A DNA stretch of 64,000 bases from Amycolatopsis methanolica 239 (GTDB taxonomy: Bacteria > Actinomycetota > Actinomycetes > Mycobacteriales > Pseudonocardiaceae). The notes under the pieces were generated by a model, which saw only the letters and a program-made list of their open reading frames with translations, was not told the DNA's origin and did no database searches. The stretch is taken from assembly GCF_000739085.1 (NCBI RefSeq), contig NZ_CP009110.1, positions 3,410,001 through 3,474,000 on the forward strand, read 5' to 3'. The translations under genes were made by a program, and so were the position numbers. How positions within the stretch are numbered: position 1 is the stretch's first letter; each line of letters begins with the position of its first letter. Below are positions 7,658-16,903 of this stretch, in pieces.

Positions 7658-8640
7658 GAGCTCTCCTCGGGGTAGGCGACGCGGTGGCACAGCGCGGGGA
7701 TCGCGCCCGAGGCCAGCCCCGGCATGACCGAAGGCAGGTCCTCGAACACGCACTCCCCGGTGATCAGGGTGTCGAACACGGGGTCGGCGAGCAGCTCCAG
7801 CGCCAGCGCGAGCCGGTCGCCGAAGCTGCGCTGGGACCGCCGGGCCGGGGACACCATGCCGACCTGGCTGCCGCGAATCGTCAGCCGCCGCGAGTGGAAG
7901 AACTCGCCGAGCGGCACGCTGACCCGCCGGTCGCCGTACCAGCTCAGCTCGAGAACCTCGCCCTCCGGCGCCACCAGCTCCAGCGCCCTGGCCAGGCCCG
8001 CATCGGTCCCGCTCGTGTGCACCACGAGGTCGCAGCCGTCGGTGGCGTCGCCAGGCAGGGCGAACCCCACGTCCAGCGCGGCCGCCACCGCAGCGCGCGC
8101 CGGATCCACGTCGACCAGCTGCGCCCGCACCGCCGGGAACCGCGCCAGCAGCGCCGCGACCGCGCAGCCGACCATTCCGCCGCCGACCACGGCCACCCGG
8201 TCGCCGAGCAGCGGCGCGGCGTCCCACAGCGCGTTCACCGCCGTCTCCACCGTGCCGGCCAGGATCGCCCGTCCTGGGGGCACCGCGTCCGGCACCGGCG
8301 TGACCGCGCTCGCCGGGACGACGAACCGGGTCTGGTGCGGGTAGAGCGTGAACACCGTGCGCCCGGCCAGTTCCGGCGGCCCGTCCTCGACCACACCGAC
8401 GTTGAGGTAGCCGTACTTCACCGGCCCCGGGAACCCGCCCTCCTGGAACGGTGCGCGCATCAACTCGTGCTGGCTCACCGGGACCGCGCCGCGGAAGACG
8501 AGCGTCTCGGTGCCCCGGCTCACGCCCGAGAACAGCGTCCGGACCTCGACCTCGTCCGGCCCGCGCGCGGGCAGCGGGACCGTCCGGACCTCGCCCGGGC
8601 CCGGCGGGTTGAACCAGAAGGCCCGTGCGGCACGTGTCAT
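7627..8640 (-). CDS. MDR-superfamily (zinc-alcohol-dehydrogenase-like, BchC-like) dehydrogenase
   Basis: About 337 residues from ATG 8638-8640, which follows GGAGG by seven bases. The Rossmann motif is [20 protein letters not shown]. The usual catalytic zinc cysteine region is replaced by [12 protein letters not shown], and the structural-zinc Cys cluster is missing, as in BchC-like and other zinc-free members. It would oxidise or reduce a hydroxyl/carbonyl using NAD(P)H. It is the first gene of the minus-strand operon, with only 32 bases separating it from the divergent phosphotransferase gene. Confidence 0.75.
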   Translation of the reverse strand: MTRAARAFWFNPPGPGEVRTVPLPARGPDEVEVRTLFSGVSRGTETLVFRGAVPVSQHELMRAPFQEGGFPGPVKYGYLNVGVVEDGPPELAGRTVFTLYPHQTRFVVPASAVTPVPDAVPPGRAILAGTVETAVNALWDAAPLLGDRVAVVGGGMVGCAVAALLARFPAVRAQLVDVDPARAAVAAALDVGFALPGDATDGCDLVVHTSGTDAGLARALELVAPEGEVLELSWYGDRRVSVPLGEFFHSRRLTIRGSQVGMVSPARRSQRSFGDRLALALELLADPVFDTLITGECVFEDLPSVMPGLASGAIPALCHRVAYPEESSCSASPSATT

Positions 8641-8672
8641 GGGCACACCTCCGGCGAAGGGACACGATCACG
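8641..8672. promoter_or_regulatory. 32-base divergent gap holding two ribosome sites
   Basis: GGAGG for the minus-strand dehydrogenase and GAAGGG for the plus-strand phosphotransferase both lie in this short gap. The promoters must therefore reach into, or lie within, the opposing coding sequences. This ties expression of both arms of the locus together. Confidence 0.5.
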
Positions 8673-9371
8673 ATGATCGTCCAGACCCAGCGTGGCACGG
8701 TTGCCGCCGGCCGGGAACAGGCCCTGGCGGCGTGCGGCCTGATCGTGCTGCTGAACGTGCTCGCGATGACCCTCGGCCTGGGGGTGCCGGGCTGGCTCGC
8801 CGGCGCCGCCTACGGCGCGGCGTTGCTGGGCCTGCTCGGCGCCGCGTTGCGCCGGTCCGGCCGGCCGGTGCTGGGGCCCGCGGACCGGGTCACGCTCGCC
8901 CGCGCGACGCTCGTCGGCGGCGTCGTCGCGCTGGTCGCCACCGGGCTGTCCGGGCCGGTGCTGGTCGCGCTGGCGGCGGTCGCGCTCGCGCTGGACGCGG
9001 TCGACGGCCAGGTCGCCCGCCGCACCGGGACCGTGTCGCCGCTGGGCGCGCGGTTCGACATGGAGGTGGACGCCTTTCTGATCCTCGTGCTCTGCGTGCC
9101 GGTCGCGCTGACGCTGGGGCCGTGGGTGCTGCTGATCGGCGCGATGCGCTACGCGTTCGTGGTGGCCGGGTGGCTCGTGCCGTGGCTGCGCGGGCCGCTG
9201 ACGCCTAACCTGGCGCGCAAGGCGGTCGCCGCGGCGCAGGGCGCCGCGCTGGTCGTGGTGGTCGCCGATGTGCTGCCCCGGCCCGTGGCGGTGGTCGTGG
9301 CCGGGGGCGCGCTGGCGGCGCTGGTGTGGTCGTTCGGCCGTGATGTGGGGACGCTGTGGCGGAACCGGTGA
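8673..9371 (+). CDS. CDP-alcohol phosphatidyltransferase family protein
   Basis: 232 residues, multi-pass membrane protein. The family signature D-x2-DG-x2-AR-x8-G-x3-D-x3-D is complete: Asp108, Asp111-Gly112, Ala115-Arg116, Gly125, Asp129 and Asp133. Such enzymes move a phosphoalcohol or phosphatidyl group from a CDP-linked donor to an alcohol. Start chosen at ATG 8673 after GAAGGG; an upstream ATG at 8625 would run into the divergent gene. The downstream sulfatase-like gene starts inside its last 16 bases. No phosphatidylinositol or PG synthesis neighbours occur, so a dedicated lipid or phosphodiester product of this cluster is likely (inference). Confidence 0.85.
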   Translation: MIVQTQRGTVAAGREQALAACGLIVLLNVLAMTLGLGVPGWLAGAAYGAALLGLLGAALRRSGRPVLGPADRVTLARATLVGGVVALVATGLSGPVLVALAAVALALDAVDGQVARRTGTVSPLGARFDMEVDAFLILVLCVPVALTLGPWVLLIGAMRYAFVVAGWLVPWLRGPLTPNLARKAVAAAQGAALVVVVADVLPRPVAVVVAGGALAALVWSFGRDVGTLWRNR

Positions 9372-10918
9372 CCGCGCGCCGGGTCGCGGCGGACGTGCTC
9401 GCGTGCGTGCTCGTCGTCGCCGCCCTGGTCGTGCCGAACAACCTGGCGCTGTTCGGGCCCGCCACGCTGCTGCGGATCCCGGTGGAGGCGGTGGCCGGCG
9501 TCGCGCTGATGCTGGTCCTGCCGCCGTGCGGACGGCGGATCGTGGCCGCCGTGGCCGGTGCCGTCCTCGGGGTGCTGGTGCTGTTCAAGATCGCCGACAT
9601 CGGGTTCCACCGCGCGTTCGACCGCCCGTTCAGCCTGGTGTTCGACTGGAGCTTCGCCGGGCCGGCGCTGAGCCTGCTCGGCGGGTTCGCGCGGGTCGCC
9701 GCCGTGGCCGGCGCGGTGCTGGCCGCCGTCGCGCTGGTGCTGTTGACGACCTGGGCGGCGATGCGGCTGGCGCGGGTCGCCACGGACCACCGCGCGGTCT
9801 CCGCGCGGGTGGTCGCCGTGCTGGCGGTCGTCTGGATCGTGGCCGCGCTGACCGGGTTGCCGCTGGCGTCCCGCACGACCGCCGCGCTGGCCTACCGCGA
9901 GGCGCGCGCCGTCGCCTCGGATCTGGCGGACCAGCGTGAGTTCGCCGCCGAAATGGCGGCCGACGCCTTCCGCGGCACCCCGTCCGACCAGTTGCTGACC
10001 TCGTTGCGGGGCAAGGACTTCCTGCTCAACTTCGTGGAGAGCTACGGCCGGGTCGCGGTGGACGACCCCGGGGTGACCGCGTTGCTCGACTCCGGCTCCG
10101 CACGGTTGCGGGCCGCCGGGTTCAGCGCTCGCAGCGCGTTCCTCACGTCCTCGACCAGCGGCGGGGGCAGCTGGCTCGCGCACTCCACGATGGAGTCCGG
10201 GCTGTGGGTGGACAACCAGCAGCGCTACCGGACATTCGTGGGCAGCGACCGGCTGACCCTCTCCGGCGCGTTCGCGCGGGCGGGCTGGCGCACGGTCAAC
10301 GTGCAGCCGGAGAACGGCGCGGACTGGCCGGAGGGCGCGGTCTACCGGTTCGGCCGGCTGTACGACGGCCGCAACATCGGTTACCGCGGCCCGAACTTCT
10401 CCTACGCGGCGATGCCCGACCAGTTCACGCTGTCGGCGTTCCACCGCGACGAGATGACGCCCGGGCACGTGCCGTTGATGGCGGAGCTCGATCTGGTGTC
10501 CAGCCACTGGCCGTGGGCTCCGCTGCCCCGGATGGTGGACTGGGGCACTGTCGGCGACGGCTCGACTTTCACCCACACCGGTCCGTCCGTGGACGAGGTG
10601 TGGTCCGATCCGGCGCGCGTGCGGGCCGCCTACGGCGACGCCGTCGAGTACTCGTTGTCCGCGTTGCTCTCCTACGTGGAGACCTTCGGCGACGACAACC
10701 TGGTCCTGGTGTTCCTCGGCGACCACCAGCCCAACACCTCGGTGACCGGCGAGGGCGCGAGCCGCGACGTGCCGGTGACGCTGGTGGCGCGCGATCCGGC
10801 CGTGCTGGACCGCATCACCGGCTGGGGCTGGCAGGACGGGCTCCGCCCGGCCCCGGACGCGCCGGTCTGGCCGATGAGCGCGTTCCGGGACCGGTTCCTG
10901 ACCGCCTTCGGGCCGTGA
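9356..10918 (+). CDS. Membrane-anchored sulfatase/LtaS-like alkaline-phosphatase-superfamily protein
   Basis: 520 residues. About four to five N-terminal membrane helices (residues 10-170) precede an extracytoplasmic domain. That domain opens with LLNFVESYGRVAV and later shows SSTSGGGSWLAHSTMESG, where a Ser/Thr nucleophile is expected, and LVLVFLGDHQPNTS, the metal-binding DH motif of the superfamily. Members include lipoteichoic acid synthase, phosphoethanolamine transferases and sulfatases. It is translationally coupled to the CDP-alcohol phosphotransferase, so transfer or hydrolysis of a phosphodiester head group outside the membrane is plausible. Exact reaction is unknown. Confidence 0.75.
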   Translation: MAEPVTARRVAADVLACVLVVAALVVPNNLALFGPATLLRIPVEAVAGVALMLVLPPCGRRIVAAVAGAVLGVLVLFKIADIGFHRAFDRPFSLVFDWSFAGPALSLLGGFARVAAVAGAVLAAVALVLLTTWAAMRLARVATDHRAVSARVVAVLAVVWIVAALTGLPLASRTTAALAYREARAVASDLADQREFAAEMAADAFRGTPSDQLLTSLRGKDFLLNFVESYGRVAVDDPGVTALLDSGSARLRAAGFSARSAFLTSSTSGGGSWLAHSTMESGLWVDNQQRYRTFVGSDRLTLSGAFARAGWRTVNVQPENGADWPEGAVYRFGRLYDGRNIGYRGPNFSYAAMPDQFTLSAFHRDEMTPGHVPLMAELDLVSSHWPWAPLPRMVDWGTVGDGSTFTHTGPSVDEVWSDPARVRAAYGDAVEYSLSALLSYVETFGDDNLVLVFLGDHQPNTSVTGEGASRDVPVTLVARDPAVLDRITGWGWQDGLRPAPDAPVWPMSAFRDRFLTAFGP

Positions 10919-10950
10919 CCCTGTGCGGTTTCAGTCAGGGCGGCTTGCAG

Positions 10951-11397
10951 TCAGTGCGGCGCGGGCGCGGGTTCCAGCACCAGCACCGGGATCTGCCGTT
11001 CCGTGGACTCCTGGTACTTCGCGTACTGCGGGAATACCTCGACCGCGCGCTTCCACCACACTTCGCGTTCGTCGCCTCCCGCCTCGCGCGCGACCATGTC
11101 GAACACCTGCTCGCCGTCGCGGACCTCGACCCGCGGGTCGGCCAGCGCGTTGAGGTACCAGACCGGGTTCTTCGGCGCCCCGCCCAGCGACGCGACGGCC
11201 GCGTAGACCCCGTCGTGCTCGACGCGCATCAGCGGCGCCTTGCGCAGCTTCCCAGACTTCCGCCCGACCGTCGTCAGCACGATCACCGGCATCCCCTGCA
11301 CCGACACGCCCTTCGTGCCGCCCGAGCCCTCGATCTGCTCGACCTGGTTGCGGGACATCGTCATCGTGCCGGGCTCGTACTCGCCTGTCAGCGGCAT
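10951..11397 (-). CDS. Nitroreductase/deazaflavin (F420)-dependent family protein, Ddn-like
   Basis: 148 residues from ATG 11395-11397 with GGAAGGA upstream. The split beta-barrel family is shown by [36 protein letters not shown] and [16 protein letters not shown], the standard pattern of mycobacterial Ddn-type F420H2-dependent reductases. These reduce quinones, nitro compounds or unsaturated bonds. It stands alone between the sulfatase-like gene and a LysR gene, both converging or co-oriented without overlap. Confidence 0.85.
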   Translation of the reverse strand: MPLTGEYEPGTMTMSRNQVEQIEGSGGTKGVSVQGMPVIVLTTVGRKSGKLRKAPLMRVEHDGVYAAVASLGGAPKNPVWYLNALADPRVEVRDGEQVFDMVAREAGGDEREVWWKRAVEVFPQYAKYQESTERQIPVLVLEPAPAPH

Positions 11398-11441
11398 CCG
11401 CGGGTCCTTCCGTTCAAGATCGCTTTCCGCGCGCAACGCCG

Positions 11442-12368
11442 TCACGGCAGAAGTGATTCCCGGATGGCCGGTTCGGACAGGACTTCGCGCATGAACGCGG
11501 TCAGCCAGTGCTGCGCCGGGGTGCGGGCGTGGCCGTGCCGCGCGTACACCGAGACCTGCGCGGGCTCGATGTCGAACGGCAGCTCCAGCAGCCGCACGCG
11601 GTGGTCGGCCGCGAAGACGTCGGCGACCAGCCGCGGGACCATCGCGACCAGTTCGCTGTCCTGCACCAGGTACGGCAGCGTCGAAAACCGCGTCACCTCC
11701 AGCACCACCCGGTCCAGCAGGCCACGCGCCTCCAGCGCCCGGCGCGGGCCGTGGTGCCCGGTGGGACCGAACACCGCGATGTGCTGCTCGCGCGTCAGGT
11801 CGGCGAGCGTCGCGGAGGTGCCGCGCAGCCGGGGGTGACCGGCGGCGACCATGCCGACGTAGCCCTCCGCGAACAGCGGGATCCGCGCCACCCGCTGCGA
11901 GCTGATCAGCGGTGACGCGACGAACGCGTCGATCTCGCCGCGGCCGAGCTGGTCCACCGCGCTGTCCACGTCCAGCGGCCGCACGGTCAGCGTGACCCCG
12001 GGCGCCCGCGACGGCAGCGCCGCCATCAGCCGGGGGAGCAGCGACACCTCGCCGAGGTCCGACAGGCACAGCGTGAACCGGGCACGCGCCGTCGCCGGGT
12101 CGAACGTGTGCGCGCCGCTCAGCGTGGATTCGATCTCGGCCAGCGCGTGGTGCAGCGACGGGTACAGGGCCTGCGCGGTGGTCGTCGGGGCCAGGCCGCC
12201 GCCGGTGCGGCGGAACAGCTCGTCGGAGAAGCGGCGGCGCAGCTTCTGGAGGCTGTAGCTCACCGTCGGCTGAGTGACGTGCAGTGACTCCGCGGTCGCC
12301 GTGACGCTACGGGTCTCGTAGAGCAGCACGAACGTCCGCACGAGGTTGAGGTCGAAGTCGCGCATCAT
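11442..12368 (-). CDS. LysR-family transcriptional regulator
   Basis: 308 residues, normal length. The N-terminus [43 protein letters not shown] is the LysR winged helix, followed by a type 2 periplasmic-binding-like effector domain. It is divergent from the benzoylformate decarboxylase gene with a 98-base gap (12369-12466), the usual arrangement for a LysR activator of the adjacent catabolic genes. The effector may be benzoylformate or a related aromatic acid (inference). Start is one of two adjacent ATG codons (12368 or 12365). Confidence 0.9.
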   Translation of the reverse strand: MMRDFDLNLVRTFVLLYETRSVTATAESLHVTQPTVSYSLQKLRRRFSDELFRRTGGGLAPTTTAQALYPSLHHALAEIESTLSGAHTFDPATARARFTLCLSDLGEVSLLPRLMAALPSRAPGVTLTVRPLDVDSAVDQLGRGEIDAFVASPLISSQRVARIPLFAEGYVGMVAAGHPRLRGTSATLADLTREQHIAVFGPTGHHGPRRALEARGLLDRVVLEVTRFSTLPYLVQDSELVAMVPRLVADVFAADHRVRLLELPFDIEPAQVSVYARHGHARTPAQHWLTAFMREVLSEPAIRESLLP

Positions 12369-12466
12369 CGATCCCGTCTATGAGGGCGGTCGGCAACATT
12401 GATTGGAGCACGGGCGGATGATCTGCCACTCTCGGGGCTACCCCAGTGCCGAGGAGGACACCGCGC

Positions 12467-14035
12467 ATGCCGACAGTCCGGAGGATCGCCCACGAGTTCC
12501 TGGAACGCCGTGGCCTCACCACGATCTTCGGCAACCCCGGCTCGAATGAGCTGCCGTTCCTGGCCGGACTGCCGGACGGCTTCACCTACGTCCTCGGCCT
12601 GCACGAGGGCGTCGTGGTCGGGATGGCCGACGGGTACGCCCAGGCCACCGGCCGCCCGGTGCTGGTCAACCTGCACGCGGCCGCCGGCTCCGGCAACGCG
12701 ATGGGCGCCCTCACCAACGCCGTCTACTCCCGCTCGCCGCTGGTCCTGACCGCGGGCCAGCAGGTCCGCTCGGCGATCGGGCTGGAGGCGATGCTCGCCA
12801 ACGTCGACGCCACCCAGCTGATGCGCCCGCTGGCCGGCTGGTCCGGCGAGCCCAGCTGCCCCGGCGACGTGCCGCGCTCGCTCGCGCAGGCCGTGTTCGA
12901 GGCCGAACTGCAGCGCCGCCCCACCTACCTGTCGGTGCCCTACGACGACTGGTCCGCCGAGATCGACGACAACCCGGTCCTCGACCGCACGGTCCGCCGC
13001 GGCCTGTCACCGGACGAGGGCCAGCTCGACGACCTCGCCCGCCGGCTCGACACCGCGCGCAACCCGGTGCTGGTGCTCGGCGGCGACATCGACACGCTCG
13101 GGCTCTTCGAGCGCGCGGTGTCCTTCGCCGAGCACCGCGCCCTGCCGGTGTGGGTGGCCCCGTCGCCGCACCGGCTGCCGTTCCCCAACCGGCACCCGCT
13201 GTTCCGCGGCGTCCTGCCCGCCGGGATCGGTTCCGTGTCGGCCGAACTCGACGGCCACGACCTGGTCCTCGTGCTGGGCGCGCCGGTGTTCCGCTACCAC
13301 CAGCACGTGCCCGGCCCGTTCCTGCCCGAGGGCGCCACACTGGTCCAGGTCACCGACGACCCGGGCGAGGCGGCCCGCGCGCCGATGGGCGAGTCGCTCG
13401 TCGCGAGCGCTGGCGCGGTCCTGGACGGCCTGCTCGCGCGGCTGCCCGCCCGGGAGCCGGGGGAGACGGCGTTCGTGCCGAACCCGGCGGCGGCCACCGG
13501 CGAGCGGGCGCTGCACCCGGAGCAGGTGTTCGCCGCGCTGCGCGAGACCCAGCCCGCCGACACTGCCTACGTGGTGGAGTCCACATCGACCAACTCGGCG
13601 TGGTGGCGGCAGATGGACCTGCGCCGCCCCGGCTCCTACTTCTGGCCCGCCGCAGGCGGACTCGGGTTCGGCATGCCCGCCGCGGTCGGGGTCGCGATGG
13701 GCCTGCCCGGCCGCCCGGTGGTCGGCGTCATCGGCGACGGCTCCGCGAACTACGGCATCACCGCGCTGTGGACCGCGGCCAGGTACCGGGTGCCGGTGAC
13801 GTTCGTGATCCTGCGCAACGGCACCTACGGCGCGCTGCGCTGGTTCGCCGACCTGCTGGGCACCACGGACGTGCCGGGCACCGAGATCCCCGGCCTGGAC
13901 TTCGCCGCGATCGCCGCCGGTTACGGCGTGCCTGCCACCACGGTGTCCGATGTGGACGACCTGCACGCACAGCTGAAGACCACCCCCACCGGACCCCGCC
14001 TGATCCAGGTGGACACCGAACTGACCACGCCCTAG
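12467..14035 (+). CDS. mdlC: Benzoylformate decarboxylase (ThDP enzyme)
   Basis: 522 residues from ATG 12467, which follows GAGGAGG by nine bases. The ThDP motif is VIGDGSANYGI. Residues known from Pseudomonas putida MdlC line up: Ser26 in GNPGSNE, Glu47 in LHEGVV, His70 in VNLHAAAGSGN, and the His of FRYHQH (His278 here, His281 there). This retention of the full catalytic set argues for true benzoylformate decarboxylase, giving benzaldehyde and CO2, over other ThDP enzymes. An aromatic-acid transporter follows after 27 bases. No mandelate dehydrogenase or benzaldehyde dehydrogenase is in the window, so the cell may import benzoylformate directly or encode those elsewhere. Confidence 0.88.
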   Translation: MPTVRRIAHEFLERRGLTTIFGNPGSNELPFLAGLPDGFTYVLGLHEGVVVGMADGYAQATGRPVLVNLHAAAGSGNAMGALTNAVYSRSPLVLTAGQQVRSAIGLEAMLANVDATQLMRPLAGWSGEPSCPGDVPRSLAQAVFEAELQRRPTYLSVPYDDWSAEIDDNPVLDRTVRRGLSPDEGQLDDLARRLDTARNPVLVLGGDIDTLGLFERAVSFAEHRALPVWVAPSPHRLPFPNRHPLFRGVLPAGIGSVSAELDGHDLVLVLGAPVFRYHQHVPGPFLPEGATLVQVTDDPGEAARAPMGESLVASAGAVLDGLLARLPAREPGETAFVPNPAAATGERALHPEQVFAALRETQPADTAYVVESTSTNSAWWRQMDLRRPGSYFWPAAGGLGFGMPAAVGVAMGLPGRPVVGVIGDGSANYGITALWTAARYRVPVTFVILRNGTYGALRWFADLLGTTDVPGTEIPGLDFAAIAAGYGVPATTVSDVDDLHAQLKTTPTGPRLIQVDTELTTP

Positions 14036-14062
14036 TCCCCACACCCCACAAGGAGAACGGCA

Positions 14063-15298
14063 ATGACGACGTCTCCCACCCGCTCGGTCTGGACGGCGGT
14101 GCTGTGCTGGCTGACCGTCCTGCTCGAGGGTTACGACCTGGTCGCGCTCGGCGCCACGATCCCGACCCTGCTCAAGACCGGGCACCTCGGGTTCACCGCG
14201 GCCGGCGCGACCGCCGTGGCCACCGTGTCGCTGATCGGCGTCGCGGTCGGCGCCGCCGCGCTCGGCCCGCTGACCGACCGCTTCGGACGGCGCATCATGC
14301 TCATCGGCTCAGTGCTGCTGTTCTCGGTGTTCACGCTGGTGCTGCCGCTGGCGCCGAACGTGGCCACCTTCGGAGTGTTCCGCTTCGTCGCCGGGCTGGG
14401 CCTCGGCGCGTGCATGCCGGTCGCGCTGACCGTGATGTCGGAGAACCTGCCCGCGCGGCGCCGGGCCAGCGCCTCCACCTTCACGATGACCGGTTACCAC
14501 GTCGGCGCGGTGCTCACCTCGTTGCTCGCGCTGGCCGCGGTGGAGAACTGGCACGTGCTGTTCTATGGGGGCGGCATCGCCGGCCTGCTCGTGGTGCCGA
14601 TCATGTGGCGGAAGCTGCCCGAGTCGGCCGCCTACCTGGAGGCGAAGCAGGACGCGCAGAAGTTCAGCGTCCGCGACCTGATCGGGCCGAAGTTCCGGCG
14701 CATCAGCATCGCCGTGTGGACGGGCTCGTTCATGGGCCTGCTGCTGGTGTACGGCCTGAACACCTGGCTGCCGCAGCTGATGCGCACCGCGGGCTACCCG
14801 CTGTCCACGTCGATCACCCTGCTGCTGGTCCTCAACATCGGCGCGGTCATCGGGCTGGTGCTCGCCGGGACGATCGCCGACCGCTTCGGGATCCGCCCGG
14901 TCGCGCGGATCTGGTTCGGCGCCGGCGCGGTGCTGCTGGCGCTGCTGAGCCTGAAGATCGGCAACAGCTTCGCGCTCAACGCGCTGGTGCTGCTGACCGG
15001 CGTGTTCGTGTTCTCCGCGCAGGTGCTGATCTACGGCTACGTCGCGCACGCCTTCCCGGCGCAGGCGCGGGGCACCGCGCTCGGGATGACGTCGGCGATC
15101 GGACGGCTGGGGTCGATCCTCGGCCCGTTCGTGACCGGCGCGCTGGTGACCGCCGGCGTGGCCTACCCGTGGGGTTTCTACTTCTTCGCGGTGGTCGCGG
15201 CGCTCGGCCTGTGCGCGATCCTGCTGCTGGGTTCGGGCAAGCGTGACGCGGCCGCGGTGGCGCAGGCGTCACCCGCGCAGGAAGGGCTCCAGCACTGA
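14063..15298 (+). CDS. MFS transporter, aromatic acid:H+ symporter type
   Basis: 411 residues, twelve predicted helices. The first helix carries LEGYDLVALGATIP, the acidic DGxD-like motif of the AAHS family (PcaK, BenK, MhpT), and the 2-3 loop is GPLTDRFGRRIMLIGS. AAGG-type ribosome site AAGGAG precedes ATG 14063. Position directly after mdlC suggests uptake of benzoylformate, mandelate or a related aromatic acid. Its last 31 bases overlap the 3' end of a decayed hydrolase gene on the other strand. Confidence 0.88.
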   Translation: MTTSPTRSVWTAVLCWLTVLLEGYDLVALGATIPTLLKTGHLGFTAAGATAVATVSLIGVAVGAAALGPLTDRFGRRIMLIGSVLLFSVFTLVLPLAPNVATFGVFRFVAGLGLGACMPVALTVMSENLPARRRASASTFTMTGYHVGAVLTSLLALAAVENWHVLFYGGGIAGLLVVPIMWRKLPESAAYLEAKQDAQKFSVRDLIGPKFRRISIAVWTGSFMGLLLVYGLNTWLPQLMRTAGYPLSTSITLLLVLNIGAVIGLVLAGTIADRFGIRPVARIWFGAGAVLLALLSLKIGNSFALNALVLLTGVFVFSAQVLIYGYVAHAFPAQARGTALGMTSAIGRLGSILGPFVTGALVTAGVAYPWGFYFFAVVAALGLCAILLLGSGKRDAAAVAQASPAQEGLQH

Positions 15299-15975
15299 CA
15301 GCAGCTCGGCGGGCCGGTCGAGCGGGATGATGTGCCCGCAGTCCGGGATGAGCCGGCTGGTCAGGTCGTCGGTGACCGGCCGCAGCTGGCGGGCGCGTCG
15401 CTGCCTCGATCTGCCCGGCGGTGCGCGGCAGCTCCCGGTAGAAGGAGAAGGCGCGGCGCAGGGCGGCGGTGCCGGTGTAGGCAGTGACGAAAGCGTCCCG
15501 GATGCCGTCCGGGACGCCCCGCCCGCGGGTGCCCGCGGCGAGGAAGAAGCCCAGGTAGGCGGCTTCGTGGCCGGCGAGGACCTCCTCGGCGAGGCCGGGG
15601 ACCGCGTGGAACCCGAACCACCACGGCGGCCCGGCCGCGAGGAAGTCCTCGCCGCCGGGCAGCGTGCCCAGCAGCGACTCCATCACGACCAGGCGGCGGA
15701 CCCGGTCCGGGTGCCGCAGGGCGAGCAGGCCGCGGGCGGGGTGCCTGCGTCGATGCCCACGACGGTCGCCGACGGTTCGCCGAGGGCGTCCAGGATGCCC
15801 AGCGCTGGTCCGGGGCGATGACGCGGTGGGTGCGCGCCAGTGCGGGCAGCACCTCCTGCCAGAGCTGCCAGGTGTGCCAGAAGCCATGCAGCAGCAGCAC
15901 GGCGGGGCCGCTTCCCGCGGTGGCGACGGTGGTCTCGATACCGTTGGTGCGGACCCTGCTCAGGGCGACGGGCAT
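15268..15975 (-). pseudogene. Alpha/beta hydrolase pseudogene (frameshifts and deletion)
   Basis: Reading from ATG 15973-15975 gives a good N-terminus (VLLLHGFWHTWQLWQEVLPA, THRVIAPDQR). Within about 130 bases the similarity jumps through all three frames: LGILDALGEPSATVVGIDAG, then RGLLALRHPDRVRRLVVMES. Later DDLTSRLIPDCGHIIPLDRP and the final VLEPFLRG appear in a further shifted frame, ending at TGA 15268. The segment after APDQR, normally about 20-25 residues, is missing. The nucleophile region VVGIDAG would have Asp, as in epoxide hydrolases/haloacid-type members. At least three shifts plus a deletion make it non-functional. Confidence 0.8.
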
Positions 15976-16079
15976 GGTGCTCCTTGCACTGGTCACCATT
16001 GGTGACCACATCAACGCCGGTAACCGGCGGCGAGCCGGGAAGACGGCACCTCCGGCACAGGTGGTGAGTTCGAGGTGAC

Positions 16080-16289
16080 CAACGGGCGCAGAAGATGCTG
16101 TCGGCGACGCTCCGGAGCCTCGTCCTGGACGGCCTCGCGCAGCGGCGCGTGGAGGCGACGGTGCCGCCCAGCGTGCACTGCCGGCTCACCGACCTGGGCC
16201 TCTCGCTGGAGTCGGCGCTCGCGGTGGTGCGCGACTGGGCGGAGACACACATGGCCGAGATCGACCGCGCGGCGGCGGAGGGATCTTGA
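16080..16289 (+). pseudogene. HxlR-family regulator remnant (N-terminus lost)
   Basis: The frame through ATG 16095 reads QKMLSATLRSLVLDGLAQRR...LTDLGLSLESALAVVRDWAETHM, which is the second half of an HxlR winged-helix regulator (normally about 110-120 residues). Only five codons upstream keep similarity; the region that should encode the first helices is absent. It is divergent from the broken alpha/beta hydrolase, the usual partner of such a regulator, so regulator and target decayed together. Residual translation from ATG 16095 (64 residues) is possible but would lack DNA-binding helices. Confidence 0.65.
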
Positions 16290-16897
16290 AGCCGATCGTG
16301 CGGTGGTGCTCTGTCGAATCTGACGAGAGTGACCTCAGTGGACCGGCCTCGTCGCCGGCGCGCCTTCGAAGGCGGCATGGTGCTTAGCCGGACTCGACGA
16401 ACCGGGAGGCGAGCCGGGCCGAGGGGAGGCCAAGGCCGGGAATCCGCACCCTCGCGTGCCACCTGCCGTGCGACGGCACGTCCGGAGTGGCGGCGGCGTC
16501 CGTGTCGATGTGGATGCTGCCTCGGAGGTCACGGAGCAGAGCCGTGAGCTCCTCCTCTCCTGGGGCCCCCAGGTTGTTCACGATGTCGGGCGGAGGGCCC
16601 GGCGCGCAACACCCGACGGCGCTGACCGACGCTTCCCTCACCCGTCCAGCGCAGCGATCGTCGCTGATGCGATCTTGCTCACAATCGTGCGCTCTCGAAC
16701 AGTGTTCCCGTCCCGGCCGTGTCCGAACTGTGTCGAACCTGCCATTCCGCAGGTAGTGCCGCCAATGAGCACCCGGAAAGCGGGCCTTGAGGTTGCCCAT
16801 TTCCTCCCCATCGGTAACGGTAGGTCGACCAATGATTTAGGTTTGACCCGTTCGGGTTACCGCATGCGAAAGGAGGCCGCGCCCCTCGCGACGGCGC
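16290..16897. other. About 600 bases without a confident gene
   Basis: The best frame is a minus-strand GTG-started ORF at 16384-16641 (85 residues, containing PDIVNNLGAPGEEEL and RVRIPGLGLPSARLASRF) with GC-rich third positions but no recognised family. The stretch 16650-16860 is less GC-rich than its surroundings. Close to the transporter start, GACCCG-TT-CGGGTT (about 16845-16858) is a short inverted repeat that could be an operator, and AAAGGAGG lies at 16869-16876. Confidence 0.4.
16384..16641 (-). CDS. Possible small ORF of unknown function
   Basis: GTG 16639-16641 to TAA at 16384 gives 85 residues. Third codon positions are mostly G or C, which supports coding, but no family, signal peptide or membrane segment is seen and the neighbouring sequence looks like decayed DNA. 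It may be the 3' remnant of a longer lost gene. Confidence 0.25.
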   Translation of the reverse strand: MREASVSAVGCCAPGPPPDIVNNLGAPGEEELTALLRDLRGSIHIDTDAAATPDVPSHGRWHARVRIPGLGLPSARLASRFVESG

Positions 16898-16903
16898 GTG
16901 CGT

